Assembly: GCA_009691105.1 (NCBI GenBank)
Contig: SHVU01000011.1
Location: 1-62,614, forward strand
DNA length: 62,614 bases
DNA from: Rhodospirillales bacterium
GTDB lineage: Bacteria; Pseudomonadota; Alphaproteobacteria; Rhodospirillales; SHVU01
Direction: 5' to 3'
Part shown: positions 25,140 to 34,223 of the stretch, in pieces
How positions within the stretch are numbered: the stretch's first letter is position 1
Layout of the letters: each line of letters begins with the position of its first letter
Program-made: the position numbers and the translations under genes
Notes under the pieces: generated by a model
The model's input: the letters and a program-made list of their open reading frames with translations, nothing else
What the model was told of the DNA's origin: nothing
Databases searched by the model: none

Positions 25140-26870
25140 TCAGTGAATTTCAGGATCGGCTGTCGCCGCTCCGGCTTCCAGGAAATCGAAATCGCAGCCT
25201 TTGTCGGCTTGCGTAACGTGCTGCGCGAAGAGCGCACCCCAACCGCGCGTGTAACGCGGCGCCGGCGTCTTCCACGCGGCGCGGCGGCGGGCCAACTCGT
25301 CCTCGTCGACGCGAAGATCGATCCGACGCTTGGCGACGTCGAGGGCAATGATGTCGCCGTTCTGCACCAAGGCCAGCGGACCACCGATGAACGACTCCGG
25401 TGCGACGTGCAGGACGCAGGTGCCGTAGCTGGTGCCGCTCATGCGGGCGTCGGAGACGCGAACCATATCTTTGACGCCGGTTTTCAAAAGCTTCTTCGGG
25501 ATCGGCAGCATGCCCCATTCCGGCATCCCCGGTCCGCCCAAAGGACCGGCGCTGCGCAGGACCAAGACCGAGTCGGCGGTCACGTCCAAATCGTCGGAGT
25601 CGATCCGGGCTGACATGTCGTTGTAGTCCTCGAAGACGACCGCGGGTCCGGCATGGTTCAGAAGTTTCGGCGTCGCCGCCGACGGCTTGATGACCGCGCC
25701 GTTAGGCGCAAGATTGCCGCGCAACACCGCGAGGCTTCCCGCCGGATAGACCGGATCGGCCACGGGCCGGATCACGTCGCTGTCGTAGACCTCGGCCGTT
25801 GCGATGTTGGCGCCAAGCGTCTTGCCGTTGGCGGTGCGGCAATCGCCGTGAAGCTGATCTTTGAGGCGCGCCAGGAGGCCCTTGAGGCCACCGGCGTAAT
25901 AGAAGTCTTCCATCAGGTATTTTCCCGACGGCCGGACGTTGGCGAGCATCGGCACTTGCGCGGCGATCTCGTCGAAGCGCTCGAGATCGAAGTTGATGCC
26001 GGCGCGCCGGGCCATGGCGACGATATGGACCACCGAATTCGTCGAGCCGCCGAGCGCCGTCGACGTCACGATGGCGTTCTCGAAGGCCTCTTTCGTTAGG
26101 ATGTCGGAGGGCTTCAGATCCTCCCACACCATATCGACGATGCGGCGGCCGCTGGCTTCGGCCATGCGCGAATGATTCGAATCGGCAGCGGGGATCGACG
26201 CCGCGCCCGGCAACGACAGACCGAGGACTTCGGCCATCGACGTCATGGTCGAGGCTGTGCCCATGGTCATGCAATGACCGGGCGAACGGGCGATCCCGTC
26301 CTCGATTTCGTTCCAGGCGTCGCGGTCGATTCGACCGGCGCGAAGCTCGTCCCAGTATTTCCAGCTATCGGAACCGGACCCGAGAGCCTTGCCGCGCCAT
26401 TGGCCGCGCAACATCGGTCCGGCCGGAACGAAGATCGCCGGCAGGTTCATGCTGATCGCCCCCATCAAGAGCGCCGGGGTCGTCTTGTCGCAGCCGCCCA
26501 TCAGGACGGCGCCGTCGACCGGGTAGGAGCGCAACAGCTCCTCGGTCTCGAGCGCCAGCAGGTTGCGGTACAGCATGGTCGTCGGTTTCTGGAATGGCTC
26601 GGACAGCGAGATCGCCGGCATTTCGATCGGGAATCCGCCCGACTGCCAGACACCGCGTTTCACCTCCTCGGCGCGCTGCCGGAAGTGGGTATGGCAGGGG
26701 TTGATCTCGCTCCAGGTATTGATGATGGCAATGACCGGCTTCCCGGCGTAGTCGTCTCGGGAATAGCCCATCTGGGCAGTCCGCGACCGATGCCCGAAGG
26801 CGCGCAAATCCGCGACTCCGTACCAACGGTGGCTGCGAAGCTCTTCGGGCGATTTGCGGCGTTGCGCCAT
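25140..26870 (-). CDS. IlvD/Edd-family dehydratase (sugar-acid type)
   Basis: 576 aa from ATG 26870, which has a GGAAGGAAA ribosome-binding site; the frame open to 26900 adds nothing conserved. Iron-sulfur dehydratase signatures: [27 protein letters not shown] (cluster Cys), [13 protein letters not shown] and [19 protein letters not shown]. The [20 protein letters not shown]-terminus and the I-N-P-C-H motif resemble L-arabinonate/xylonate dehydratases more than IlvD itself. Pentonate dehydratases feed 2-keto-3-deoxy acids to DHDPS-family enzymes, two of which are divergent from this gene at 27002 and 28049. Substrate is inferred. Confidence 0.88.
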   Translation of the reverse strand: MAQRRKSPEELRSHRWYGVADLRAFGHRSRTAQMGYSRDDYAGKPVIAIINTWSEINPCHTHFRQRAEEVKRGVWQSGGFPIEMPAISLSEPFQKPTTMLYRNLLALETEELLRSYPVDGAVLMGGCDKTTPALLMGAISMNLPAIFVPAGPMLRGQWRGKALGSGSDSWKYWDELRAGRIDRDAWNEIEDGIARSPGHCMTMGTASTMTSMAEVLGLSLPGAASIPAADSNHSRMAEASGRRIVDMVWEDLKPSDILTKEAFENAIVTSTALGGSTNSVVHIVAMARRAGINFDLERFDEIAAQVPMLANVRPSGKYLMEDFYYAGGLKGLLARLKDQLHGDCRTANGKTLGANIATAEVYDSDVIRPVADPVYPAGSLAVLRGNLAPNGAVIKPSAATPKLLNHAGPAVVFEDYNDMSARIDSDDLDVTADSVLVLRSAGPLGGPGMPEWGMLPIPKKLLKTGVKDMVRVSDARMSGTSYGTCVLHVAPESFIGGPLALVQNGDIIALDVAKRRIDLRVDEDELARRRAAWKTPAPRYTRGWGALFAQHVTQADKGCDFDFLEAGAATADPEIH

Positions 26871-27001
26871 CTGGATTGTTTCCTTCCCCGGGGGCGGCAT
26901 AGTGGCGAGGCCACCGCGGCCGTGTCAACGAAGCGCCGATTGCGCCGGCCGATAACCGTGGCTAGAGTTGGTCAAATTGTTGGGTAATGGAGGAGACGAC
27001 T

Positions 27002-27949
27002 ATGGCTAAGACTTTCAAAGGCAGCTATCCGGTTCTCGTCACCGCGTTCAAGGAGACGGGTGAATTCGACGAAGCGACGATGCGCAAGTTCGTCGACTGG
27101 CAGATCGAGCAAGGCTCGCACGGGCTGATCACTCTCGGCTCGATGAGCGAGTACTATCTCATCACCGACGAAGAGCGCACTCGCATCGTCAAGACCGTCG
27201 TCGATGCTGCCCGCGGTCGCGTCCCGGTTCTTGCCGGCACGATGAACGCCCATACTCCGAACGCTGTCCGCTACAGCAAGGAAGCCCAGGATCTGGGTGC
27301 CGACGGCCTCATGATCATGCCGCCGGTCTACCTGGCGCCCTTCGACGATGAAATCTTCGCCTACTACGAGGCGATTTGCAGCGCCGTAAAGATCCCGATC
27401 ATGCTCTACAACAACCCGTTCTGCGCCAACGTCGACATGTCGGCGGCCTTGGTCTCGAAGCTCGCCCATACCTTCGAGCAAATCCGCTACATCAAGGAAG
27501 CGAGCGGCGACTTGGCTCGGACCTATGACATCAAGCGGCTTGCCGGCGACAAGATGAACGTGTGGCAAGGGGCGCGGCCGTTCGAAGCGGCGCTTCTCGG
27601 CTCGACGGGTTGGGTCTCGCCCGAAGGCAACTTCGTGCCGCGTGCCGCTGCCGCGATGTACGACAAGTTCTTCGCGGGCGACGTCGCCGGTGCCGAAAAG
27701 GTTCGCGACATTCTGGTCGCGATCAACGAGGCCATCCGGGCCGGCCAGCCCGCCAAGATGCGGAATGGTCTCGGTGCCATGACCACCTTCACCAAGGGAA
27801 TTTTGGCGATGATCGGCCGGCCTGTCGGTAACCCGCGCCTCCCGATGCTGCCGGTTTCGAGCTATGGCCAACCTGGCAAAGAGGCCCTGGAGAAGGTCCG
27901 CAGCTTGATGACCAAGTTCGACACGCTTTCGGCTAAAAAGGCCGCCTAG
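27002..27949 (+). CDS. DHDPS/NAL-family lyase or dehydratase 1
   Basis: 315 aa from ATG 27002 (MAKTFKGSYPVLVTAF), with a GGAGG site at 26989-26993. A class I TIM-barrel: the Schiff-base Lys lies in IRYIKEASGD, the catalytic Tyr in IPIMLYNNP. The DapA T-T-G-E motif is replaced by GSMSEYY, so it is not a dihydrodipicolinate synthase. Relatives include 2-keto-3-deoxy sugar-acid aldolases/dehydratases and hydroxyoxoglutarate aldolase. Divergent from the IlvD-type dehydratase (131-bp shared upstream region) and followed by a paralogue. Confidence 0.9.
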   Translation: MAKTFKGSYPVLVTAFKETGEFDEATMRKFVDWQIEQGSHGLITLGSMSEYYLITDEERTRIVKTVVDAARGRVPVLAGTMNAHTPNAVRYSKEAQDLGADGLMIMPPVYLAPFDDEIFAYYEAICSAVKIPIMLYNNPFCANVDMSAALVSKLAHTFEQIRYIKEASGDLARTYDIKRLAGDKMNVWQGARPFEAALLGSTGWVSPEGNFVPRAAAAMYDKFFAGDVAGAEKVRDILVAINEAIRAGQPAKMRNGLGAMTTFTKGILAMIGRPVGNPRLPMLPVSSYGQPGKEALEKVRSLMTKFDTLSAKKAA

Positions 27950-27980
27950 GGCCCGAATCCGCCGGTTGAAGTACCGGGAA

Positions 27981-28010
27981 GGGCCCGACTACAATCCCGT
28001 AGTCGGGCCC
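27981..28010 (+). promoter_or_regulatory. 12-bp perfect stem-loop between the two DHDPS-type genes
   Basis: GGGCCCGACTAC (27981-27992) pairs perfectly with GTAGTCGGGCCC (27999-28010) around AATCCC. No T-run follows, so it is more likely an RNA-stability or attenuating hairpin between the paralogous genes than a classical terminator. Confidence 0.6.
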
Positions 28011-28048
28011 GAGCCCGAAATCCACCACCCGTGACGACATAGGGGACG

Positions 28049-29002
28049 ATGATGGCGAAGTCGAAAGAGAAGAGATTCCGCGGCAGCTATACGGTGACGT
28101 TCACGCCGTTCACCGAAGACGGCAAGGCCATCAACACCAAGATGCTGCGCCGCTTCATCGATTGGCAGATCGACGAAGGCAGCCACGGCTTGATCGCTCT
28201 CGGCTCGGTCGGCCAATTCCTGTCGATCACCCAAGAAGAGCGCACCCAGATCATCGAAACCTACGTCGATCAGGTTAAAGGCCGGGTCCCGGTGCTCATC
28301 GGCACGACGCACACCCACACCCCGACCGCCGTCCGTTATGCCAAGGAAGCCGAACGCCTCGGCGCCGACGGCGTGATGATAACTCCGCCGTACTATTACT
28401 GGCCGACCGACGAAGAGATCTTCGAGTACTACAAGCAGATCTCCGAAGCGATCTCGATCCCGATCATGCTCTACAACAACCCGATCGTGACCCACATCGA
28501 CATGTCGGCGAAGTTCGTGGCGCATCTCGCCAAGGAACTGCCGAACATCCGCTACATCAAAGAAGCGAGCGGTGAAGGGACGAGGGTTTATGACGTCGTC
28601 CGCGAGAGCGAAGGCCTGATGACGGTCTTTGCGGGTGGACGCCCCTACGAGAGCTTCATTATGGGCGCCCCGGGCTACGTCTCGCCCCCGGCCAACCATT
28701 CGCCGCGCCAATCGGCGCTGATGATGGATGCCATGGCGGCGGGCGATCTCGCCACCGGCAAGCTCATCTCCGACAAATACTCGGCCATGCTGAGGGTCGT
28801 GAAGCCGGGCCATCCGACCTACGGCCACGGCACCTACGGCCGCAACCTGACCAAAGTCGCCGGCTTCGATCTCGGCGAAGTCCGTCCGCCGCTGACGCCG
28901 CTGTCCAAGCTGGGCGCGGACGGCCAGGAACGGATGGCGAAGCTGACCAAGATGTGGCAAGACATTCGCCAAATCGGGGCCAAGCGCGCCGCCGCCGAAT
29001 AG
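28049..29002 (+). CDS. DHDPS/NAL-family lyase or dehydratase 2
   Basis: 317 aa; ATG 28049 or the adjacent ATG 28052, the latter better spaced (6 nt) from AGGGG at 28041. Close paralogue of the preceding gene along its whole length: GSYTVTFTPFTEDG, Schiff-base IRYIKEASGEG, IPIMLYNNP, and a GSVGQFL motif instead of T-T-G-E. The C-terminus (LTPLSKLGADGQERMAKL) parallels the first copy. Two diverged tandem copies suggest sequential or alternative keto-acid substrates. Confidence 0.9.
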   Translation: MMAKSKEKRFRGSYTVTFTPFTEDGKAINTKMLRRFIDWQIDEGSHGLIALGSVGQFLSITQEERTQIIETYVDQVKGRVPVLIGTTHTHTPTAVRYAKEAERLGADGVMITPPYYYWPTDEEIFEYYKQISEAISIPIMLYNNPIVTHIDMSAKFVAHLAKELPNIRYIKEASGEGTRVYDVVRESEGLMTVFAGGRPYESFIMGAPGYVSPPANHSPRQSALMMDAMAAGDLATGKLISDKYSAMLRVVKPGHPTYGHGTYGRNLTKVAGFDLGEVRPPLTPLSKLGADGQERMAKLTKMWQDIRQIGAKRAAAE

Positions 29003-29025
29003 CTTCTCTCGTCTTGCAATATATC

Positions 29026-29050
29026 AGCGGGCCGCCTTGGGCGGCCCGCT
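29026..29050 (+). terminator. GC-rich hairpin after the second DHDPS-type gene
   Basis: AGCGGGCCGCC (29026-29036) pairs with GGCGGCCCGCT (29040-29050) around TTG, followed by CTCTTG instead of a proper T-run. It may reduce read-through into the FAD oxidase gene, whose start is only 18 bp further on. Confidence 0.55.
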
Positions 29051-29068
29051 CTCTTGAGGGACCCGCCC

Positions 29069-30283
29069 GTGGCTAGCGCCGAACCTGCCAAAGACATCTC
29101 CGTCGAAACCGACGTCCTCATCGTCGGCGGCGGCATCACCGGTACGGCCGCGGCCTACTACCTAGCCCGCGACGGCGTCGATGTCGCGGTCGTCGAACGC
29201 GACGATCTGAACATGCAGGGCAGCGGCCGCACCGCGGGAAACATCCACGGTCAGGCCTCGCCGGTCTCGTTCCGCGAAATGGACGACGAGGCCCAGAAGA
29301 ACTACAGCGCCGTGCTCAAGGTCTTCGGCGTCGGCATGCGCATCTGGAAGGACCTGGATCGCGATCTGAAGACCCAGGTCAACCGCGACGTCGAGGTCAT
29401 TCACGGCGGCGGCATCATGGTGGCCGAGAGCGACTCCCAGATGAAACTTCTGGAGCGCAAGGTCGCCTACGAACGCGCCTACGGCCTCGAGAACCGCCTG
29501 ATCGATGCGACCGAGCTGCGCAAGATCGCGCCCTATGTCACCGACAAGGCCCTGGGCGCCGACTATTGCCACGGCGAAGGCCACGCCAACGCCCTGCTCA
29601 CCACCACGGCCCTGGCCGTCGCGGCCGAAGCCAAGGGCGCGCGGATTTTCCGCAACGCCGAAGTGACGGCGATCGAGCGGACCAATCGGGGCTTCGAGAC
29701 CATCACCAAGCGCGGCCGGGTCCGGTCGCGGCGCGTCATCAACGCCGCCGGCGGCTGGTGCGATTCGGTGGCTGGCGCAGCCGGCCTACAGATGCCGATG
29801 AAGCGCGTGCCCATTCAGATGATCGTCACCGAGGTCGCGCCACGGTTCGTCGATCACCTCGTCTATCACGCCCAAGAACGTCTCACGATGAAGCAGGTCG
29901 CCAACGGCAACATAGTGATCGGGGGCGCGTGGCCGGCTAAATTCGGCGCGCTCGGTGAGCTGATTCCCTCGAACATCCGGACCAGCGTCCAAGGCAGCTC
30001 CTGGATCGCCAGCCAGATCGTACCGGGCTTGCGGAATATGCGCCTGCTGCGCGCCTGGACCGGAACCTCCAACGTCACCGCCGATGGCATGCCGATCCTC
30101 GACGAGGTGGGCAAGTTGCCTGGCTATTACGTCGCGACCTTCCCCGGCTACGGCTTCACCGGCGGCCCGTTGTTCGGCATGCTGCTCGCCGACATGCTGC
30201 AGGGCCGCAAGTCGAGTTTCGATTACGAATCGTTCCGCTTGGGGCGGTTCGATTCCGGAGCCAAGGCCCTCCCCGACTTCTGA
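29069..30283 (+). CDS. FAD-dependent oxidoreductase, DAO family 1
   Basis: 404 aa from GTG 29069 (GAGGGA ribosome-binding site 7 nt upstream; a TTG at 29054 is less likely). The N-terminal FAD-binding Rossmann motif DVLIVGGGITGTAAAYYLAR, the V-E-R-D strand end, the second G-I-M-V-A-E-S segment and the C-terminal PGYYVATFPGYGFTGGPLFG are typical of D-amino-acid/sarcosine-oxidase-type proteins. No signal peptide. Paralogous to the protein at 43382-44635. Substrate not readable; neighbours suggest amino- or keto-acid catabolism. Confidence 0.9.
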   Translation: MASAEPAKDISVETDVLIVGGGITGTAAAYYLARDGVDVAVVERDDLNMQGSGRTAGNIHGQASPVSFREMDDEAQKNYSAVLKVFGVGMRIWKDLDRDLKTQVNRDVEVIHGGGIMVAESDSQMKLLERKVAYERAYGLENRLIDATELRKIAPYVTDKALGADYCHGEGHANALLTTTALAVAAEAKGARIFRNAEVTAIERTNRGFETITKRGRVRSRRVINAAGGWCDSVAGAAGLQMPMKRVPIQMIVTEVAPRFVDHLVYHAQERLTMKQVANGNIVIGGAWPAKFGALGELIPSNIRTSVQGSSWIASQIVPGLRNMRLLRAWTGTSNVTADGMPILDEVGKLPGYYVATFPGYGFTGGPLFGMLLADMLQGRKSSFDYESFRLGRFDSGAKALPDF

Positions 30284-30321
30284 TTCGACAGCCCATCCCT
30301 CGCCCCTTATCGTTCGGCGCC

Positions 30322-31554
30322 ATGGATATCGACGCCGCTAACCAAGACGTCCTCACTCGCGTTCAAGCCAGCACTGCCGTCCTCAAGGACGTGCGTCTGG
30401 CCCGCGATGCCGTTCCAGGCATGGGCCCGCGGACCATGCTGCACTCCGGCCCGCCCATCACCTGGGACCGCATGTGCGGCCCGATGAAGGGCGCGGTGAT
30501 CGGCGCCTGCCTGTTCGAAGGCTGGGCCAAGACCGCCGACGCCGCCACGCAGCTTGCGGCGAGCGGCGAGATCAAGTTCGACTGCAATCATCACCATCGC
30601 GCCGTCGGTCCGATGGCCGGAATCCTGACCCCGTCGATGCAGGTTCAGGTTCTGCGCAACGAGAAGTTCGGGATCGAGACCTACGTCCCGCTGTACGAAG
30701 GCCTCGGCCGCGTCCTGCGCCACGGCGTCTATGACGAAGCGTCGATCGAGCGTCTGCGCTGGCTCAATGGAACCTTGGGGCCCTTGCTGTCCGACGCGCT
30801 CCAGCGCTCCGGCGGCCTCGACATGAAGAGCCTGATCGCCCAGGCCTTGCAGATGGGCGACGAGCTGCACAGCCGCAACCGGGCGAGCAATTTCCTGTTC
30901 ATCGCCCAGCTTGCGCCCCATATCGCCGCCACCGGCTCACGCCATGCCCCGGACGCCCTTCGCTTCCTCGACGGCTGCCAACACTTCCCGCTCAATCTGG
31001 TGATGGCGGCCTGCAAGGCAATGATGGACGCCGGCCGCGGCGTCGCGGGTTCCACATTGGTCGTCGCCATGGCGCGCAACGGCGTCGAGTTCGGCATCCA
31101 GATCGCCGGCCTCGAAGGCCGCTGGTTCACCGCCCCGGCGCCCCGCGTCGAAGGCATCTGGTTCCCGGGTTTCAGCCGCGACGACGCCAATCCAGATCTC
31201 GGCGATTCCGCGATCACCGAAACCTCGGGGCTTGGCGCCTTCGCCATGGCCGCGGCGCCGGCGATCGTCCAATACGTCGGCGGCGGCGATGCCGCCTTCG
31301 CGCGCACGACAACCGAGCGGATGTACGAGATCACCGTCTCCGAACACGAAACGTTCCGCGTGCCGCTGCTCGACTTCCGCGGCACGCCATTCGGCATCGA
31401 TATCCGCAAGGTCGTCGAGACCGGCATTCAGCCGACCATCGACACCGGGGTCTCGTGCAAGAGGCCGAACGTCGGTCAGGTCGGAGCCGGCGTCACCGCC
31501 GCGCCTCTCGAGTGCTTCGAGAAAGCCCTCGAAGCCTTCGCCGAAACCCTCTAG
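30322..31554 (+). CDS. DUF1116 protein, YlbE/AllG-like oxamate carbamoyltransferase subunit
   Basis: 410 aa. The N-terminal LHSGPPITWDRMCGPMKGA and GACLFEGWAKTADAA segments, the CNHHHRAVGPMAGILTPSM block and GDSAITETSGLGAFAMAAAP match E. coli YlbE (renamed AllG), one of three subunits (AllF/FdrA, AllG, AllH/YlbF) reported to form oxamate carbamoyltransferase. The enzyme converts oxalurate plus phosphate to oxamate and carbamoyl phosphate. The other subunits and a carbamate kinase are encoded convergently just downstream (31565-35181). Assignment to oxamate, as opposed to another carbamoyl acceptor, is inference. Confidence 0.85.
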   Translation: MDIDAANQDVLTRVQASTAVLKDVRLARDAVPGMGPRTMLHSGPPITWDRMCGPMKGAVIGACLFEGWAKTADAATQLAASGEIKFDCNHHHRAVGPMAGILTPSMQVQVLRNEKFGIETYVPLYEGLGRVLRHGVYDEASIERLRWLNGTLGPLLSDALQRSGGLDMKSLIAQALQMGDELHSRNRASNFLFIAQLAPHIAATGSRHAPDALRFLDGCQHFPLNLVMAACKAMMDAGRGVAGSTLVVAMARNGVEFGIQIAGLEGRWFTAPAPRVEGIWFPGFSRDDANPDLGDSAITETSGLGAFAMAAAPAIVQYVGGGDAAFARTTTERMYEITVSEHETFRVPLLDFRGTPFGIDIRKVVETGIQPTIDTGVSCKRPNVGQVGAGVTAAPLECFEKALEAFAETL

Positions 31555-31564
31555 CGCGGTCCGA

Positions 31565-31747
31565 TCAGGACTTTTTCTTCGCGGCCTCGAGCTTGGCGAG
31601 GAGCGCGGCCATTTTCGGATTGCCGCCGGCCGGCGGCTTCCATTCGACGTGAACGACCGGCACGTTCGCGGCACGCAGATCGTCGGCAAACACTTCGAGT
31701 CCGATATTGACGACGCGGACCGGCTTTCCGAGAAGCGGTTTCGCCAC
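31565..31747 (-). CDS. Short FdrA-domain protein, probably the split C-terminal piece of FdrA
   Basis: 60 aa from GTG 31747. The GGAGG ribosome-binding site for it lies in the last codons of fdrA, and only two bases separate the fdrA TAA from this GTG. The core PVRVVNIGLEVFADDLRAAN followed by VPVVHVEWKPPAGGNPKM is the signature of short FdrA-type proteins and of FdrA C-termini. FdrA here is 514 aa against about 555 for E. coli FdrA, so the two ORFs together account for one full protein. Convergent with the DUF1116 gene (10 bp between stops). Confidence 0.75.
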   Translation of the reverse strand: MAKPLLGKPVRVVNIGLEVFADDLRAANVPVVHVEWKPPAGGNPKMAALLAKLEAAKKKS

Positions 31748-31749
31748 GC

Positions 31750-33294
31750 TTATCCTCCGAACAACGTGGTGACGAGGTCCGGCTTGACCAGAAGCGCGGC
31801 GAAGCGCGCCGCCTCGGCATTCGACGGAAACAACTCGATGCCGGCGGCTTCGAGCGTCGCGGTCTGAGCGGCCAGGTTTTGCGGATCGAGCGTGGTCCCG
31901 ACAACCGAGCCCAGGACCGCGAGCTTTCGTCCCTCGGATTCGGCAGCGGTTCGCGCCGTCGTAACGGCCGCGGCCAACGACGCCGCCGGATTGGGATGCG
32001 AGGCTAGGCCGAGCACGAGATCGACTAGAAGAACGCCGACCTCGGGCGCCCGCCCGGCGGCCACGACCTGGATCGAACGCGCCGCTGGATCGATCATCGG
32101 ATGGGGTCGGCCGACGGTATAGGCATCGTCGCCAAGATCGACGATGCGATGCGGTGAGGATCCCGACGCCGCGAGATCCGATCCCACCGCCCCGATCAAC
32201 GGCTTTAACAACAGCTTCGCTTCGCTGGCGAGCGTGCCGCCGGTATAGAGGCCACGAATGGCTTTGCCGGCGAAGACTGCGCCGTGTCCGACGCGCGCCA
32301 GCCGCGTCGCGACGTCGGCGCGATCGGCAAAGTCGCGTCGCGTCCAGGTCTGGCCCTTGAGCACCGCGACGACCGCGTCGGCCGCGCCGTCCAGCGTATC
32401 GACCCACACTGCGCCGGCGGTTGCTTTCGGAAGCGCGCCCAAGCAACACACAACCTTCGGTTTGGCGATGGCGGCAAGCTTCGCTTCCAGCAACGGCAAG
32501 ACGTCAGCGTCGGGCGGCTTGGAGACGATGACAATCGCCGCCGTCGCCGGATCGGCGGCCAGACGGTCCAGCGCCACGAAGGTCATTGCACCTTTGACCG
32601 GGCTCGACAGATCGCGGCCGCCGATACCGATGGCATGGGAAATCCCCTCACCCCGCGCCGCAACGTGACACATCACGGCTTGAAGGCCGGTCCCCGAGGC
32701 CGCGACCAAGCCGACACGGCCTGGCGGCACGACGTTCACGAAGCCGAGGCCGACGCCATCGACATGCGCCGTTCCGCAGTCCGGGCCCATGCAGAGAAGG
32801 CCTTGCTTTAGAGCTTCGGTTTTCAATTCGATTTCGTCGGCGACGGATACGTTGTCGCTGAACAGGAAGACGTTGAGCCCCTGCTTGAGCGCTCGCATCG
32901 CTTCTAATTTGGCGTGAGCGCCGGGAACCGAGATCAGCGCCAGACTCGCGTCGGGCATGACGCGCAACGCCGAATCGAGCGTACGCGGCGCGGCTGGGCC
33001 TGTTCCCGCCGTCGATTGCCGGCGCGCCATCATCTGCTGACGCGCCGCGATCAACGCGGCTTCGGCCTCGGTCTCCGTCGCGGCGTCGACCGCGATGATG
33101 AGGTCGTCCGCGCCGGCAGCGCTGCCCTCAGACGTGGCAAGGCCCGAGGAGACGAGAAGATCTTTGTTGGCCGGCGTCCCCATGAAAGCGGCGACGTTGC
33201 GAACGCCTTGGCCGTTGCGGACGGCCTCGGCCAGCCGCATCAGCATCACCGAGTCCTGGTAGTGGGAAGCGAGGACGAGACTTTTGACCGGCAT
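31750..33294 (-). CDS. fdrA: FdrA/AllF-like acyl-CoA-synthetase-type subunit
   Basis: 514 aa from ATG 33294 (MPVKSLVLASHYQDSVMLMR); the frame open to 33894 runs back into the DUF2877 gene. The succinyl-CoA-synthetase-alpha-like core has LCMGPDCGTAHVDGVGLGF, VGLVAASGTGLQAVMC, and the conserved G-I-G-G-R-D-L segment. In E. coli FdrA (AllF) is a subunit of oxamate carbamoyltransferase. Third gene of the minus-strand run carbamate kinase - DUF2877 - fdrA - short C-terminal ORF, with 2-bp gaps. A missing C-terminal tail appears to be supplied by the next ORF. Confidence 0.88.
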   Translation of the reverse strand: MPVKSLVLASHYQDSVMLMRLAEAVRNGQGVRNVAAFMGTPANKDLLVSSGLATSEGSAAGADDLIIAVDAATETEAEAALIAARQQMMARRQSTAGTGPAAPRTLDSALRVMPDASLALISVPGAHAKLEAMRALKQGLNVFLFSDNVSVADEIELKTEALKQGLLCMGPDCGTAHVDGVGLGFVNVVPPGRVGLVAASGTGLQAVMCHVAARGEGISHAIGIGGRDLSSPVKGAMTFVALDRLAADPATAAIVIVSKPPDADVLPLLEAKLAAIAKPKVVCCLGALPKATAGAVWVDTLDGAADAVVAVLKGQTWTRRDFADRADVATRLARVGHGAVFAGKAIRGLYTGGTLASEAKLLLKPLIGAVGSDLAASGSSPHRIVDLGDDAYTVGRPHPMIDPAARSIQVVAAGRAPEVGVLLVDLVLGLASHPNPAASLAAAVTTARTAAESEGRKLAVLGSVVGTTLDPQNLAAQTATLEAAGIELFPSNAEAARFAALLVKPDLVTTLFGG

Positions 33295-33296
33295 CC

Positions 33297-34223
33297 TTAG
33301 GTCCTTCCGGCGTCGACAAGCAGCCCGCACGCGGCGACGGCGCCCGCAAGCGCGTCCCACCCGGAGGTATGGCCGATCAGATCGATTCGGTCGAGTCCCG
33401 CCGCCAGCCCCCCCGTCCGGTGCTTGGCAAGCGCTTCCAGAAGGATATGCAGGGCTTCGGAACCTTCTCCCGCCGCGGCCGCGGCGAGATGCGCACGGCT
33501 GATGGTCGAGGTTCGGCGCCGCGCCGCAACCAGAGCCCAAACCGCGAGCCGGTCCGCGATCGCGGGTCGGCCGAAGGCGCGCAAGGCGATCAGCGCCCCG
33601 CCGAGATAGTCGTCGCCGGCGGGCGTGAGCCCGGGCCCGAGTCCGATCAAGGCCTCGATATCGCCGGAAGGATCGCGCAGCGTTTCGTCGGCGATTACCT
33701 CGCGCAGCCATTCCCCGAAGGCTGCCGCCGCCTCGCGCAACGGCCCCGGGCCCTCGTTGCGGAATGCGACCGGGGCGATGCCGTCCGCGGGTGCCCGAGC
33801 CGCCGCAAGATCCCGCAATGCGGCTAAGGACTCGCGCAAGATCGCGATCGGCCAAGGGCCACGGGCGGGACGCCACTCGGCGGCACCTCGCCACGACAGG
33901 CTCAGGCCGTTATTGATCGTGAGGCTCTCGTCCACGATCTGCACCGGCGCGTCCGCGGCGAGCCGCGCCAATGGCTCGTCCAACTCCTCGCCCGCCTCGC
34001 CGACCGCATTCAGAGGGCCTGCGCCGAGGGACGTCGCACCCAGACACGCCAAGCCAGCCGCGGTCTCGACGTAGACGCTGCGGCGAAAGACCGCGAGGAC
34101 TCGCCCTGACGAAGGCCCAGACAAGGCTCGGCGAGCGACGCGACCCATGAGGACGATCCGCAAAACGCCCGGCGGATCGACCGCCGCGTGCGGGCCCAAC
34201 ATTCCCGAACCGTTACCGCGCAT
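33297..34223 (-). CDS. DUF2877 protein, YlbF/AllH-like
   Basis: 308 aa from ATG 34223 (MRGNGSGMLGPHAA); starts at 34202 and 34148 are also possible, and the open frame further upstream lies in the carbamate kinase gene. The family hallmark ALIGLGPGLTPAGDDYLGG is present near residues 195-215, with the T-I-N-N-G strand earlier. YlbF (AllH) is the third subunit of the E. coli oxamate carbamoyltransferase. It overlaps the carbamate kinase stop and is 2 bp from fdrA, so the genes are translationally linked. Confidence 0.82.
   Translation of the reverse strand: MRGNGSGMLGPHAAVDPPGVLRIVLMGRVARRALSGPSSGRVLAVFRRSVYVETAAGLACLGATSLGAGPLNAVGEAGEELDEPLARLAADAPVQIVDESLTINNGLSLSWRGAAEWRPARGPWPIAILRESLAALRDLAAARAPADGIAPVAFRNEGPGPLREAAAAFGEWLREVIADETLRDPSGDIEALIGLGPGLTPAGDDYLGGALIALRAFGRPAIADRLAVWALVAARRRTSTISRAHLAAAAAGEGSEALHILLEALAKHRTGGLAAGLDRIDLIGHTSGWDALAGAVAACGLLVDAGRT

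Noticed and set aside
27002-29002. dapA (lysine biosynthesis) for either DHDPS-type gene
   Set aside because: Both lack the T-T-G-E substrate motif and sit with catabolic genes.
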